DNA of 46,072 nucleotides, taken from the NCBI GenBank assembly GCA_016212965.1, contig JACRDA010000085.1, positions 1 to 46,072 on the forward strand. The letters are read 5' to 3'. A model generated the notes under the pieces. That model saw nothing but the letters and a program-made list of their open reading frames with translations, was not told the origin of the DNA and did not search any database. Below, one piece after another: positions 16,445 to 25,284 of the stretch (position 1 is its first letter; the number at the start of each line of letters is the position of its first letter). Made by a program: the position numbers and the translations under genes. This DNA comes from Myxococcales bacterium. Lineage in GTDB: Bacteria; Myxococcota_A; Polyangia; Polyangiales; Polyangiaceae.

Positions 16445-17941
16445 TCAGGGCCTACGAGGGTTCGCAGCGGAGCGGGCTTCAGCGGGGACGAGCTCCAGGG
16501 CCTTCCGGGGAACCTCGCCGTTCATCGTACGGCAATGGCAGTTTCCGACGAGGCTCCGGAACATCCTCGCGGCGAGCTCGCGGTCTCCGACCTCGTACTC
16601 AGCCCTGGATGCGAGGATGGTCGGGATGTCGCATTGCGCGTGCTCGATGTCCCGCGGCGAGAGCGCGCTGGCCTTGACCAACGCCTTCAAGAACTCCTCG
16701 CGACGGGACGCGTAGTGGTTTGCAAGCTCCCAAAATTCGACCTCGTCTCGGGGGGCATCGAGCGCGAGCCACTCGTCGTAGAGGCCCGCGTCGAAGTAGG
16801 CCTGATAGCGAAGAGACCTCAGCTGCTGAGCGAGCTTCGTCAGCCCCGCCTTCATTTGCGGGTCGGGGCTCCGTTCGAGTGTCGCGATCTCGTCGTTGCC
16901 GGCCATGGCGAGGTCGAGGGCGCGCTGGACGAACTGGCGCTGGCGTGGATCGTCGTCGGGCAGCTTGCGCGAGACGTGGACATAGAACGTCGAAAAGAGG
17001 ATCGTGTTGTACGCGTGCTGCAGGCCGGGCGTGGGTAGCTCGCAGAGCGTGCTCTCGAACGTTTGCAGCGTGGTCTCGAAGCGGAAGGCGGAGTGAATCG
17101 GCCCGATGAATGGGCCGAACGGACGCGGCAGCGCGCGTTTGGCGAGGTCGACCCGGGTAGGCGGATAGCGATAGCACGCCTCACCCGTCGGCCCGCCGGC
17201 GATCACCGCGGTGCTCGTGGCCGATGGCCGCGTGGTGGGCGGAGGCGTCGAAGGAGTCTGCATGGTCGATGTGGGAAGCGACGGCTTCGTGATTCCCCGC
17301 ATGGTCGCCTCTTCGCAGCCACCCCAGCCCGGCTCGATCGCGACGCCGCTGCGCTTCACGATGGGAAACTCGACCCGCCGGTTCTTCTCGTACGCCTCCT
17401 CGGTCTTGGCTGGATCGACCGCGCAATGGGAGCCATAGCCCGCGGACCTCAGGCGCGCCTGAGCGACGCTGCGCTTGACGAGCTGCTCGGCGACCGCGCC
17501 GGCGCGTGCGCGTGTGAGCTGCACGTTGTGCGCCGCCGCTCCTTGGGAATCCGCGTGCCCCGCCACCTCGATCAGCTCGAGCTCCGCGTGCTCGTTCAGC
17601 ACGGCCGCGATCTCGTCGAGCAGCGGGTACGACTTCGGATCGACGACGGCCGAGTCGAGCTGGAAGTAGATCTTGTCGCGAATCGTGACGGCAGAGTCCG
17701 TGACGGCCACCCGCGGTCTGGCGCTAGCGCCGTCGATGCTCTCGACCTCGAGACGCCGCGGACCACCCATGCCGGCGGTGGTCACGCGGATCCCGGGCTG
17801 GGTGCAGGCGAGGAGCTCGCGCCAAGCGGGCGCGTCGGCCGTCGCAGGCTTGCTCACCTGCGGCGGTGGCGCTTCAGCCGCTCCGCACGCAAACAGGAGA
17901 CACACCGCCGGAATGAGACCTGCGAGCGCGCGACGACTCAT
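16445..17941 (-). CDS. OmpA-family lipoprotein
   Basis: 498 residues from ATG 17941. The lipobox is LLFAC at about residue 18. An OmpA/peptidoglycan-associated domain spans about residues 80-195 (IYFQLDSAVVDPKSYPLLDEIAAVL, VAGHADSQGAAAHNVQLTRARAGAVAEQLV, NRRVEFPIV). It has the Asp and Arg positions that bind meso-diaminopimelate. A Thr/Pro linker and a helical C-terminal half of about 280 residues follow, rich in charged and aromatic residues and not recognised. It likely tethers the outer membrane to peptidoglycan. The frame is open to 18040, but the extra residues precede the signal peptide and are not favoured. No clear ribosome site was seen. Confidence 0.85.
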   Translation of the reverse strand: MSRRALAGLIPAVCLLFACGAAEAPPPQVSKPATADAPAWRELLACTQPGIRVTTAGMGGPRRLEVESIDGASARPRVAVTDSAVTIRDKIYFQLDSAVVDPKSYPLLDEIAAVLNEHAELELIEVAGHADSQGAAAHNVQLTRARAGAVAEQLVKRSVAQARLRSAGYGSHCAVDPAKTEEAYEKNRRVEFPIVKRSGVAIEPGWGGCEEATMRGITKPSLPTSTMQTPSTPPPTTRPSATSTAVIAGGPTGEACYRYPPTRVDLAKRALPRPFGPFIGPIHSAFRFETTLQTFESTLCELPTPGLQHAYNTILFSTFYVHVSRKLPDDDPRQRQFVQRALDLAMAGNDEIATLERSPDPQMKAGLTKLAQQLRSLRYQAYFDAGLYDEWLALDAPRDEVEFWELANHYASRREEFLKALVKASALSPRDIEHAQCDIPTILASRAEYEVGDRELAARMFRSLVGNCHCRTMNGEVPRKALELVPAEARSAANPRRP

Positions 17942-18046
17942 CGGTCGAACATGCCCGAACGTGTCCGTCCTGACCAGCGTTCTCGGCTCCCGCCCGCCGA
18001 TGGGGTTCGGGATCGTGAGCGTCGTCTCGCCGCGGATCACGAACCG

Positions 18047-18587
18047 ATGCCGGCCGCGGCGCTCAGTCGCATTCTCGTCGAGAGCGTCGAAGCGTTCTGC
18101 GCGCGCCGGGCGCAGGCGGCTCGGACGCCGCCCTCCGCTGGCGCGAGCTCGGCCACATCAGGACGCGCGAGTACTTCATGCACGACCCGATCTTCGATGA
18201 CGGCGTCTTCGTGCCGAGCTGGATCCTGTTCGACCTCCCCTTCGGCCCGCACGGCGAGACCGCCCTCGACTACTTCGAGGAGTTCCTCGGCGGCACCGAA
18301 GCCCAAGCGAAGCTCAAGCCGTTCTTCGAGGCCGCCCGTACGAGCCGGCTTGGCCTCCACCAGGATGCGGGCCGGACGAAGAAGGCTGCCAAGTTCAGGG
18401 AGTTGCTGAGCGGCAGGGTGACCTCGGTCTACCCCTCCATCGTGGAGTACGGGAAGGGCGAGATCCTCCTCGCCCGCATGATGAAGTACGGCGATCAGGT
18501 CTTCGTCTTTGGCGATCCGAAGGGGTTCCCGGGGCGCCCTCTACCTGGCGCTCGCCGTTGTGAGCGCCCTCGGCAGGATGGGCTGAC
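18047..18587 (+). pseudogene. Frameshifted hypothetical protein remnant
   Basis: Coherent protein sequence needs three frames. LSRILVESVEAFCARR begins at ATG 18047. ALRWRELGHIRTREYFMHD through WILFDLPFGPHGETALDYFEEFLGG, SRLGLHQDAG, LLSGRVTSVYP and DQVFVFGDPKGFPG lies one frame back, from about 18118 to 18528. The end GALYLALAVVSALGRMG then stop is in another frame, closing at 18587. The middle resembles proteins of the SEC-C-metal-binding-associated type that I have seen in Myxococcota, but I cannot name it with certainty. Two frameshifts argue for a pseudogene. A MITE-like inverted repeat lies about 90 bases downstream. Confidence 0.55.
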
Positions 18588-18677
18588 CGAACGGCGGCAG
18601 CGCCACGGAACCGCAGGGAAGGCCGTGACCCCGGGTGGCGCACTCGGCGCCGCGCGCCGCCGCCGGGGTCATGCCGA

Positions 18678-18777
18678 GTCATCCCCCCGTTTGCTCCCCA
18701 AAACAGGGAGAATAATGGCAGATGGGTGGGTCATCCTCGAATTTCTCCCGGTTTTGGGGAGCAAACGGGAGGATGAC
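18678..18777. repeat. MITE-like 100-bp inverted repeat (35-bp arms)
   Basis: The arms at 18678-18712 and 18743-18777 are reverse complements at 33 of 35 positions, separated by a 30-base spacer. They include CGTTTGCTCCCCAAAAC and its complement, markedly AT-richer than the flanks. CCGA directly abuts both ends (18674-18677 and 18778-18781), a possible 4-base target duplication. It has no coding capacity. Confidence 0.8.
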
Positions 18778-18885
18778 CCGATGCCGCGGCGCTCGATGCG
18801 GGGCGGCTCGCGGATGGCACTCGCGAGGGCGGGCGAGCACGACCGGGGGTGAGGGACGGCCGCAGGGCTGCTATCCTCCTCGCGC

Positions 18886-19305
18886 GTGAAGTACCATCGC
18901 CAGGTCAGCCGGAAGTGCATCGCGCCGTGGCCAGCCGACGCCGGCCCTTCGGCCATGCTCGCGTCCAGCGCCACGTACGTGGGCAGCGCCGAGCACAAGA
19001 ACCACCCGAGCCCTGCTGGGCCACCACGGCTCAGGCGCAACGACGCGTCGCCGTGCGATCCCCGCTACGTCGACTTCCAGGCACCGACGAGCGCGCTCCG
19101 AGAGGCGATCGCGGCGCACCGGGTCTCGGCCTTCGTCGGGGAGTTCCCCAAGTACGTGTGGGGTCCGCTCGACGGCGAGCTCTACGAGGCGCGCCTGGTC
19201 AACCACGTGCTCGGAGCGTACAAGGCGTATCCGTTGCGGGCCGACGAGGAGCTGCCGGACGATCCGCAGGAACTGCTGGCAGGGATGATCCCGTGGCGGC
19301 GCTGA
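18886..19305 (+). CDS. Hypothetical protein, first gene of an ImmA/IrrE-like pair
   Basis: 139 residues from GTG 18886. I recognise no named family. Visible motifs are VSRKCIAPWPAD, SATYVGSAEHKNHPSPAGPP, EFPKYVWGPLDGELYEARLVN and GAYKAYPLRADEELP. It is rich in proline and aromatic residues and has no signal peptide or membrane segment. Its last 13 bases overlap the start of the next gene, so the two are translated together. The pairing with a degenerate ImmA/IrrE-like protein suggests a two-component unit such as toxin-antitoxin or phage-derived regulator and target (inference). Confidence 0.7.
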   Translation: MKYHRQVSRKCIAPWPADAGPSAMLASSATYVGSAEHKNHPSPAGPPRLRRNDASPCDPRYVDFQAPTSALREAIAAHRVSAFVGEFPKYVWGPLDGELYEARLVNHVLGAYKAYPLRADEELPDDPQELLAGMIPWRR

Positions 19306-20600
19306 ACGTCAAGATCGAGTGGGAGGCGGCGGAGGGAGTGACCCACGCCGCGTTCGCACGCACGTGGGCGCGGCTCGAGGTCGACGTGGCGGGGGAGTGC
19401 GTGACGACCGTGCACGACCCGAGAAACGGCGCGACTCGGAGCGGGGTCTACGGGCCCGCGATCCTCCTCGCCGAGTGGATCGTTCGGAACTTCTGGTTCC
19501 TGCAGTGGGAATGCGCACCGGCGGGGAACCCAGGCGCGAGCTGGCTTCGACGGCACTCGCTCGCGGCGGCCCGCGAAGGAACGAGTCTGCCGGACCTGAG
19601 GTTGTTCCGCGACGAGGACCGCGTCGTCGCCGAGTGGAACGCGACACGCCGGAGCGGCGTCACACCCGTCACCTTCGTGGCATCGGGACGGCAAGAGCTC
19701 GACGTGGCGATCGTTCGCAACGCGTTGGCGGGGGCTGTCGATGTGGTGCTGGAACGGCTGCGCGGCGAAGCTCACCCAGACGCGCTGGCGCTCGTGACGG
19801 ACTGGGACGCCATCGCCGGCATGTCCGGTGACGAGGCCACGTTGTGCAAGCGGACTGCCCGCCTCGGGCTCGATGCGCTCAATCCGCGCGACCTCACCGA
19901 AGAAATCGAGCATGTCCTGCTCGGTCCGATCGCCAGCCTTCCGGAGGCGACGCGCGACGACCTGCTGGATGCCGGCGTTCGGGCGCCCCTGTTGCCGTCG
20001 ACCGTTGCGGCGGTGCGCGGCCTCGTGGACGACGCGCAGAGCCCGCGGCTCAGGGGGGGCACCAAGAGCGTCGCACTGACGAGCCTACCCGCCGGACCAC
20101 CCGCCTACACGGTCGGTTACGCGGCTGCTCGCGATCTGCGCCGGCGGAGCGCCAGTCCGGGCACCGCGCGCCTCGACTTGCCCGACTTGCTCGCCGCGCT
20201 CGGGATCCGCGATTTCCACGAAGACGACGCAGCCCTCACACCTGCCGACCCACGCATCCAGGCCGTGGTCGGATTCGCCGCGGACGGTGCCCCACGGCTG
20301 CTCTCGGCTCCCCGCCCCCGACTCGCCCAAAGGAGGTTTCTCGTGGCCCGGGGGCTTTTCGCGGTCGCGGCGGGGGCGGCCGCCAAGGCTCCGCGCGTGT
20401 TGACCGCGGCAGGTACGCGCCTTCAGGCCGCCACCCGAGCCTTCGCCGCCGAGCTTCTCGCCCCTGCGGAGATGCTTCGCGAACGGCTCACGGACGGCCT
20501 TGCAGACGACCGCCTCGACGACCTCGCCGACGAGTTCGGGGTCGCGGCGACCGTGATCCAGCACCAGATCGACAACCACGGGTTGGGCGCGAGCGGCTGA
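19293..20600 (+). CDS. ImmA/IrrE-like protein without a recognisable HExxH
   Basis: 435 residues from GTG 19293 (AGGGAT upstream), overlapping the preceding gene by 13 bases. The C-terminus has the ImmA/IrrE tail: TRAFAAELLAPAEMLRERL, then LDDLADEFGVAATVIQHQIDNHGL. In true peptidases the zinc motif HExxH lies some 40 residues earlier. Here that helix reads RRFLVARGLFAVAAG, with no histidine pair, so catalysis is unlikely. The N-terminal 250 residues are unknown (ILLAEWIVRNFWFLQWE is notable). ImmA/IrrE proteins cleave or bind repressors; a degenerate one may act as sensor or antitoxin (inference). Repeat copy D begins 35 bases after the stop. Confidence 0.7.
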   Translation: MAALNVKIEWEAAEGVTHAAFARTWARLEVDVAGECVTTVHDPRNGATRSGVYGPAILLAEWIVRNFWFLQWECAPAGNPGASWLRRHSLAAAREGTSLPDLRLFRDEDRVVAEWNATRRSGVTPVTFVASGRQELDVAIVRNALAGAVDVVLERLRGEAHPDALALVTDWDAIAGMSGDEATLCKRTARLGLDALNPRDLTEEIEHVLLGPIASLPEATRDDLLDAGVRAPLLPSTVAAVRGLVDDAQSPRLRGGTKSVALTSLPAGPPAYTVGYAAARDLRRRSASPGTARLDLPDLLAALGIRDFHEDDAALTPADPRIQAVVGFAADGAPRLLSAPRPRLAQRRFLVARGLFAVAAGAAAKAPRVLTAAGTRLQAATRAFAAELLAPAEMLRERLTDGLADDRLDDLADEFGVAATVIQHQIDNHGLGASG

Positions 20601-20635
20601 CCGCGCACCTGCTCGCCATCGGGTTCTCCGGACCG

Positions 20636-20894
20636 CCCGAGCGCGGACCGGCGCGCCGCGATGCGCCAGTCCGCGGTGCTCGAGCTCTCGACCCGTGCTC
20701 ACCCGCCGCCGGCGGCGCCCCCGGCTCTCCGGGCGCAGGCGCCGGCCCGGGCGCCCCACCGTGCTCTACCTCCGGCTCCTCGCCCTCGCTCGCGCCGCCG
20801 CCCGGCGACGCGAGGAACCCGAGCTCGCGCAGGAGGCGCCGGCTCTTGACCGTGCTCCGCGCGATCGCGCTCCACTCGAGGTCCCAGCCCCACA
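20636..20894. repeat. Direct repeat, copy D (R1+R4), left flank of the helicase gene
   Basis: From CCCGAGCGCGGACCGG to CCAGCCCCACA this 260-base block matches copy E (23775-24034) with scattered substitutions and few indels, in the same orientation. Minus-strand translation gives LEWSAIARSTVKSRRLL...ELGFLAS, the C-terminus of the hypothetical protein at 23839-24591. D therefore looks like a truncated duplicate of that gene's 3' end plus its downstream flank. Confidence 0.88.
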
Positions 20895-20980
20895 CGCCGC
20901 CTGCGCGCCGGCCACGCCCGCCGGTGGCTCGCGCGCGCGCGCCCGCTTGACCGTCCACCGCCCCCGGGCGAGAGAGCGCC

Positions 20981-23767
20981 ATGCGCGTGCTCTGGTACGC
21001 GGGGATGGATCCCGGCAAACACCGCGCTGCGGTCGAGAAGGTGTGCGCGGCGATCGAGCGCGACGACTTCCGCTCGGCCGACGTGAAGAAGCTGAGCCAC
21101 GGCGGCCTCTACCGGGCGAAGCTCGACGCGAAGAACCGCCTGCTGCTCCGGTTCGTGGAGCACGGGGCAGAGAAGGCGTGCCTCGTGCTCGAGCTCGTGC
21201 CGAACCACGCCTACGACCGGGCCCGCTTCCTCCGCGGCGCGCCCGTCGATCTCGCGAAGCTCGAGGCCGACAGCGAGGCGCGCGAGCCGGCCTCCGAGGC
21301 GTCGCTCGAGACGAGCCCGCTGCGCTACCTGCACCCCGAGCGGCGCGAGTTTCATCACCAGGACAAGCCCATCTCCTTCGACGACGCGCAGGCGCGCGTG
21401 CTCGCCACGCCGACGCCCCTGTTCCTCGTGGGCACGGCCGGCAGCGGCAAGACCGCCCTCGTGCTCGAGAAGCTCCGCCTCGGCGCCGGCGACGCGCTCT
21501 ACGTCACGCAGTCGCCCTACCTGGCCGAGAGCGCGCGGGCCCTCTACTTTGCCCACGGCTTCGAGGACGAGGGGCAGTCCGTCGACTTCCTCAGCCACCG
21601 TGAGCTCGTCGAGTCGATCCGCGTGCCGGCCGGCCGGCCCGTCGCGTTCCGCGACTTCCAGGCCTTCTTCGAGCGCCACCGGGCGACGCACCGGTTCACC
21701 GACGCCCACCAGGCGTACGAGGAGCTGCGCGGTGTCATCGGCGCCGACCCCGAGGGGCCGCTCTCGCTCGACGCCTACCTCGAGCTCGGCGTGCGCCAGT
21801 CGATCTACGCCGTCGAGGAGCGGCGCGCCCTGCACGCGCTCTTCGACAAGTACCGCGCGTTTCTCGCGGCGAGCGCGCTCTACGACCCGAACCTCGTGGC
21901 CCAGGCCTACCTCGCCGAGGTCGAGCCGCGCTACGACTTCGTCGCCGTCGACGAGGTGCAAGATCTGACGCGCGCCGAGCTCGCGCTCGTGCTCGCGTGT
22001 CTGCGGCGGCCCGGCGCGTTCGTGCTCGCAGGGGACGCCAACCAGATCGTGCACCCGAACTTCTTCTCGTGGGCGGGCCTCAAGCGCATGTTCATCGGCG
22101 ATGCCGCGGCGGCGGGGCGCCAGCGCATCGAGCTACTCGACGTCAACTTCCGCAACGCGCGCGCCGTCACGACCGTGGCCAATCGCCTGCTGCGCGTGAA
22201 GCAAGCGCGCTTCGGCTCGATCGACCGCGAGAGCAACACGCTCGTGCGCCCCGTGGCCGACGAGGCTGGCACGGTCGAGCTCCTGCCCGACACGCCGGCC
22301 GCGCTCGCCGAGCTCGACCGCAAGACCGGGCGCTCGGCGCGCGTCGCCGTGCTCGTGCTGCGCGACGAGCACAAGGCCGAGGCGCGCCGGCACTTCCGCA
22401 CCCCGCTGCTCTTCTCGGTGCACGAGGCCAAGGGGCTCGAGTACGAGACCGTCGTCGTCTTTCGCTTCGTGTCGAGCGAGCGCGAGCGCTTCGGCGAGGT
22501 GTGCGCCGGCGTAGGGCGCGCCGAGCTCGAGGGCGCGGAGCTGCCCTACGGGCGCGCGGCCGACAAGAGCGACAAGGCGCTCGAGGTCCACAAGTTCTAC
22601 GTCAACGCGCTCTACGTCGCGCTCACGCGCGCCGTGCGGCACGCGTACCTCGTGGAGAGCGAGAGTGCGCACCCGCTGCTCGGTCTGCTCGACGTCGGCG
22701 CGGCCGGCGGCACCGCCGCGGTGGAGGTCACGACCTCGAGCCTCGAGGAGTGGCAGAGCGAGGCCGAGCGGCTCGAGCGGCAGGGCAAACGAGATCAGGC
22801 CGACGCCATCCGGCGCGACATCCTGCACGTCGAGCCCGTGCCGTGGACGGTCGTCGACGAGGCCGGCTACCGCGCCCTCGCGGACAAGGCGTTCATGCCG
22901 CGGAGCCCCTTCACGAAGGCGAAGCAGCAGCTCTACGGCTTCGCCTGCGTGCACGACGCTGCCGCCCTGGCAACCCGCCTCGCGCGCCGGGCCGACTACA
23001 AGCTCGCCGACGCCTTCGAGCGCGACGCGCCGCAGGCACGGGCGAAGGCCCTGCTCCCGTACCAGCAGAAGAAGCCCGATGAGATCCTCGGCCTCGTCGC
23101 GCGCCACGGCGTCGACTTTCGCACCCCCGCGGCCCTCACGCCGCTCATGTCGGCCGTCGCGGCCGGGAACGTCGCGCTCGTGGAGGCTCTGCTCGCACGG
23201 GGCGCCCGCCGCGAGTTCGTCGACCCCTTCGGTCGCACGGCGGCGCATTGGGCGCTGCTCTCGGCGCGGCGCAGCGAGGCCTATGCGCGCGGTCCACTCG
23301 GCGCCATCTGGGAGCTCGTCGTGCCTTCGACCCTCGACATCCAGGTCGACGGGCGGCTCTTCAAGATCGGTCGCGAGCAGGCGGAGCACTTCTACTTGCT
23401 CCTCGCGCTCACGCTCTGGCCCGGGCTCGTGCGCAGCAACCTCGGCCGCTTCAGCGGCATCACCGCCGGCGCGTTCGAGCAGGGCGGCCTGCGTGCCCTA
23501 CCGCCGAACGTGGTGTCGCCGGCGCGCCGCAGGCGTCCGTACGTGAACTCCGTGCTCGCCCGCTGCGAGGTGGGCAGCAAGTACACCCCGAGCCGCAAGC
23601 TCTTCGTGCGCGAGCGCCATGGCCACTACGTGCCCAATCCGGCGCTCCTGCTGCGCGTCCCCGGCGCCGGGGACGCCCTCGAGTGGCGCCCGGTGCGCAC
23701 CGTCCTCGGCGAGTCGCTGCTCACCGAGCACTGGCTGCACCGGGCGGGTGCGGGGCCGGCGGGTTGA
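20981..23767 (+). CDS. SF1 (UvrD-like) helicase with RelE-like N-terminus and ankyrin repeats
   Basis: 928 residues from ATG 20981 (GAGAGAG upstream). Residues 1-85 (DVKKLSHGGLYRAKLDAKNRLLLRF, LVLELVPNHAYDRARFL) resemble a RelE/ParE-type small fold. The helicase core has Walker A GTAGSGKT (about 151), Walker B FVAVDEVQDL (about 322), motif III LAGDANQIVHP, motif IV DVNFRNARAV, motif V HEAKGLEYETVVVFR (about 480) and motif VI LYVALTRAVRHAYLV (about 546). Ankyrin-type repeats are at about 716-765 (TPLMSAVAAGNVALVEALLARGA, GRTAAHWALLSA), followed by an unknown C-terminal 160 residues. Such multi-domain SF1 helicases are common in defence islands, but no partner gene is adjacent. It is bracketed by direct repeats D and E. 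Confidence 0.85.
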   Translation: MRVLWYAGMDPGKHRAAVEKVCAAIERDDFRSADVKKLSHGGLYRAKLDAKNRLLLRFVEHGAEKACLVLELVPNHAYDRARFLRGAPVDLAKLEADSEAREPASEASLETSPLRYLHPERREFHHQDKPISFDDAQARVLATPTPLFLVGTAGSGKTALVLEKLRLGAGDALYVTQSPYLAESARALYFAHGFEDEGQSVDFLSHRELVESIRVPAGRPVAFRDFQAFFERHRATHRFTDAHQAYEELRGVIGADPEGPLSLDAYLELGVRQSIYAVEERRALHALFDKYRAFLAASALYDPNLVAQAYLAEVEPRYDFVAVDEVQDLTRAELALVLACLRRPGAFVLAGDANQIVHPNFFSWAGLKRMFIGDAAAAGRQRIELLDVNFRNARAVTTVANRLLRVKQARFGSIDRESNTLVRPVADEAGTVELLPDTPAALAELDRKTGRSARVAVLVLRDEHKAEARRHFRTPLLFSVHEAKGLEYETVVVFRFVSSERERFGEVCAGVGRAELEGAELPYGRAADKSDKALEVHKFYVNALYVALTRAVRHAYLVESESAHPLLGLLDVGAAGGTAAVEVTTSSLEEWQSEAERLERQGKRDQADAIRRDILHVEPVPWTVVDEAGYRALADKAFMPRSPFTKAKQQLYGFACVHDAAALATRLARRADYKLADAFERDAPQARAKALLPYQQKKPDEILGLVARHGVDFRTPAALTPLMSAVAAGNVALVEALLARGARREFVDPFGRTAAHWALLSARRSEAYARGPLGAIWELVVPSTLDIQVDGRLFKIGREQAEHFYLLLALTLWPGLVRSNLGRFSGITAGAFEQGGLRALPPNVVSPARRRRPYVNSVLARCEVGSKYTPSRKLFVRERHGHYVPNPALLLRVPGAGDALEWRPVRTVLGESLLTEHWLHRAGAGPAG

Positions 23768-23774
23768 GAGGGGG

Positions 23775-24034
23775 CCCGAGCGCGGACCGGCGCGCGACCA
23801 TGCGTCCAGTCCGCGGTGCTCGAGCGCTCGACCCGTCCTCACCCGCCCGCCGGCGGCGCCCCCGGCTCTCCGGGCGCAGGCGCCGGCCCGGGCGCCCCAC
23901 CGTGCTCTACGTCCGGCTCCTCGTCCTCGCTCGCTCCGCCGCCCGACGACGCGAGGAACCCGAGCTCGCGCAGGAGGCGGCGGCTCTTGACCGTGCTCCG
24001 CGCGATCGCGCTCCACTCGAGGTACCAGCCCCAC
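23775..24034. repeat. Direct repeat, copy E (R1+R4), right flank of the helicase gene
   Basis: Matches copy D over its whole length. The left end begins only 8 bases after the helicase stop. The right part is the 3' coding end of the minus-strand gene at 23839-24591, so E is the intact context and D the derived copy (inference). Confidence 0.88.
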
Positions 24035-24591
24035 ATCTCGCTCTCGGCCTTGTCGGTCTCCTCGCGCACCTGCTCGGGGGAGGGCGGCGGCGGGGCCGCC
24101 TCGGGCGTGCGCAGGGTCGCGAGGAGGTTGCGCGCGGCGTCGACGATCTCGTCGGTGAGCCCGCGCTTGGCGAGGACGACGCGCGCCGCCTTGCCCTCTT
24201 CGCCGTAGCCGTCGCTGCCGGCGGCCACGGCGTCGAGCCGCTCGATGAAGGTCCCGACGGACATCACCACCGCCGCGCCCTCGGTCTGCGTCAGGTTGAG
24301 GAACAGCTTGTCGCCCACGCCGGGGTACCGGCGCGCGAGCGTCGCCTGCACGATCGGGAACCAGAGGTTCTCGAACGCGTCGAGCGCGAGGACGGTGCTC
24401 GAGTCGGCGGGCTCGACCGCCACCGTGCTGAGCCGCACCTTGCCGAGCGCGAGCAGGAGCGCCCAGCCCTCGGCGAGATCCTCGGGCGTCATCCCGCGCG
24501 TGCGCATGAGGTCGAACGCCCGCTGCGACCGCAGCCCGAGCAGGAACTTCAGCATGCGCTCTGCCTTCGCCGTCACATTCAGCTTTGCCAT
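23839..24591 (-). CDS. Hypothetical protein with repeat-encoded C-terminus
   Basis: 250 residues. ATG 24591 is supported by AGAAGGAAG at the right spacing; the frame is open further upstream but less protein-like. The sequence is mostly helical (AERMLKFLLGLRSQRAFDLMRTRGM, AEGWALLLALGKVRL, LDAFENLWFPIVQATLARRYPGV, GTFIERLDAVAAG). A proline linker (APPPPSPEQVREETDKAE) and a conserved WSAIARSTVKSRRLL segment follow. The tail is low complexity, glycine/proline/glutamate-rich (GGAPGPAPAPGEPGAPPAGG). The last 65 or so residues are repeat E, and the same tail recurs out of context at 20636, 15762, 12853 and, degraded, 14334. The family is unknown to me. No signal peptide was seen. Confidence 0.7.
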   Translation of the reverse strand: MAKLNVTAKAERMLKFLLGLRSQRAFDLMRTRGMTPEDLAEGWALLLALGKVRLSTVAVEPADSSTVLALDAFENLWFPIVQATLARRYPGVGDKLFLNLTQTEGAAVVMSVGTFIERLDAVAAGSDGYGEEGKAARVVLAKRGLTDEIVDAARNLLATLRTPEAAPPPPSPEQVREETDKAESEMWGWYLEWSAIARSTVKSRRLLRELGFLASSGGGASEDEEPDVEHGGAPGPAPAPGEPGAPPAGG

Positions 24592-25284
24592 GATCCGTCT
24601 TCCTTCTGTCTCCGTGCCTGCGCGGGGCCGCCCCCGCAGTCTCGCGGCCCCGAGGACCATCCTCGAGCCGAGAACCATCCCGGTCGCCGCGACGCGCGCG
24701 AGCGCGACCGCGGGCCCGAGCTCGCCGGGCGACGCGCGCAGCGCCGCGTGAGACGCCGTGAGCGCCGTCGTTGCGCGCCGGGCCCTCGCCGTGCCCTGCA
24801 CCCGGCGCCGGAGCACCTTCCCCCGCGGGGCGCGACGCCCGCGAGCCCCGCGCCGACCCCGCCGAGCCGGGCGTCGACGACCCCGGAGCCCCGAGACGCG
24901 CCCGCCGAGCCGGGGGCCGAGCGCCGAGGTGCCCCGAGACCCGACCGCCGCGCCGGGGGCGGCGACGCGGGGAGCCGGGGGAGGCGTGCGTCGAGGCGGG
25001 GGCGGCGTCCGCCGAGGCGGGGGTCGCGCCGCGTGAGGCGATTTGCGCCTGGGAATCGCTACTTACGGCGGGCGGGCGGGCGCTCGGGGCGAGCTCTCTC
25101 TTCACGAGAGATCCATCGGCGGCGCGAGCGGGCGAGTTGCGGGGGGCGAGCGTTGGGATCTTGCTCGGGCTCAGGTGGCCGCTCGTCAGCGCGCGCCGTC
25201 CGCGGGCTCCGGGGGCGAGAGGGACCTCCGCGGGCAAGGGGCCGATGCGCTCCGATCGGGTTCGCGGTCTGCTAGGCTACCCCC
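24592..25284. other. GC-extreme gene-free stretch
   Basis: About 690 bases. 24840-25035 is a run of degenerate GCCGAGCCGGGGG / GAGGCGGGGGCGGCG units, simple-sequence-like on both strands. Open frames here are Arg/Pro/Gly-rich and unsupported. The right 200 bases should hold the promoter for the gene at 25285. Confidence 0.5.
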
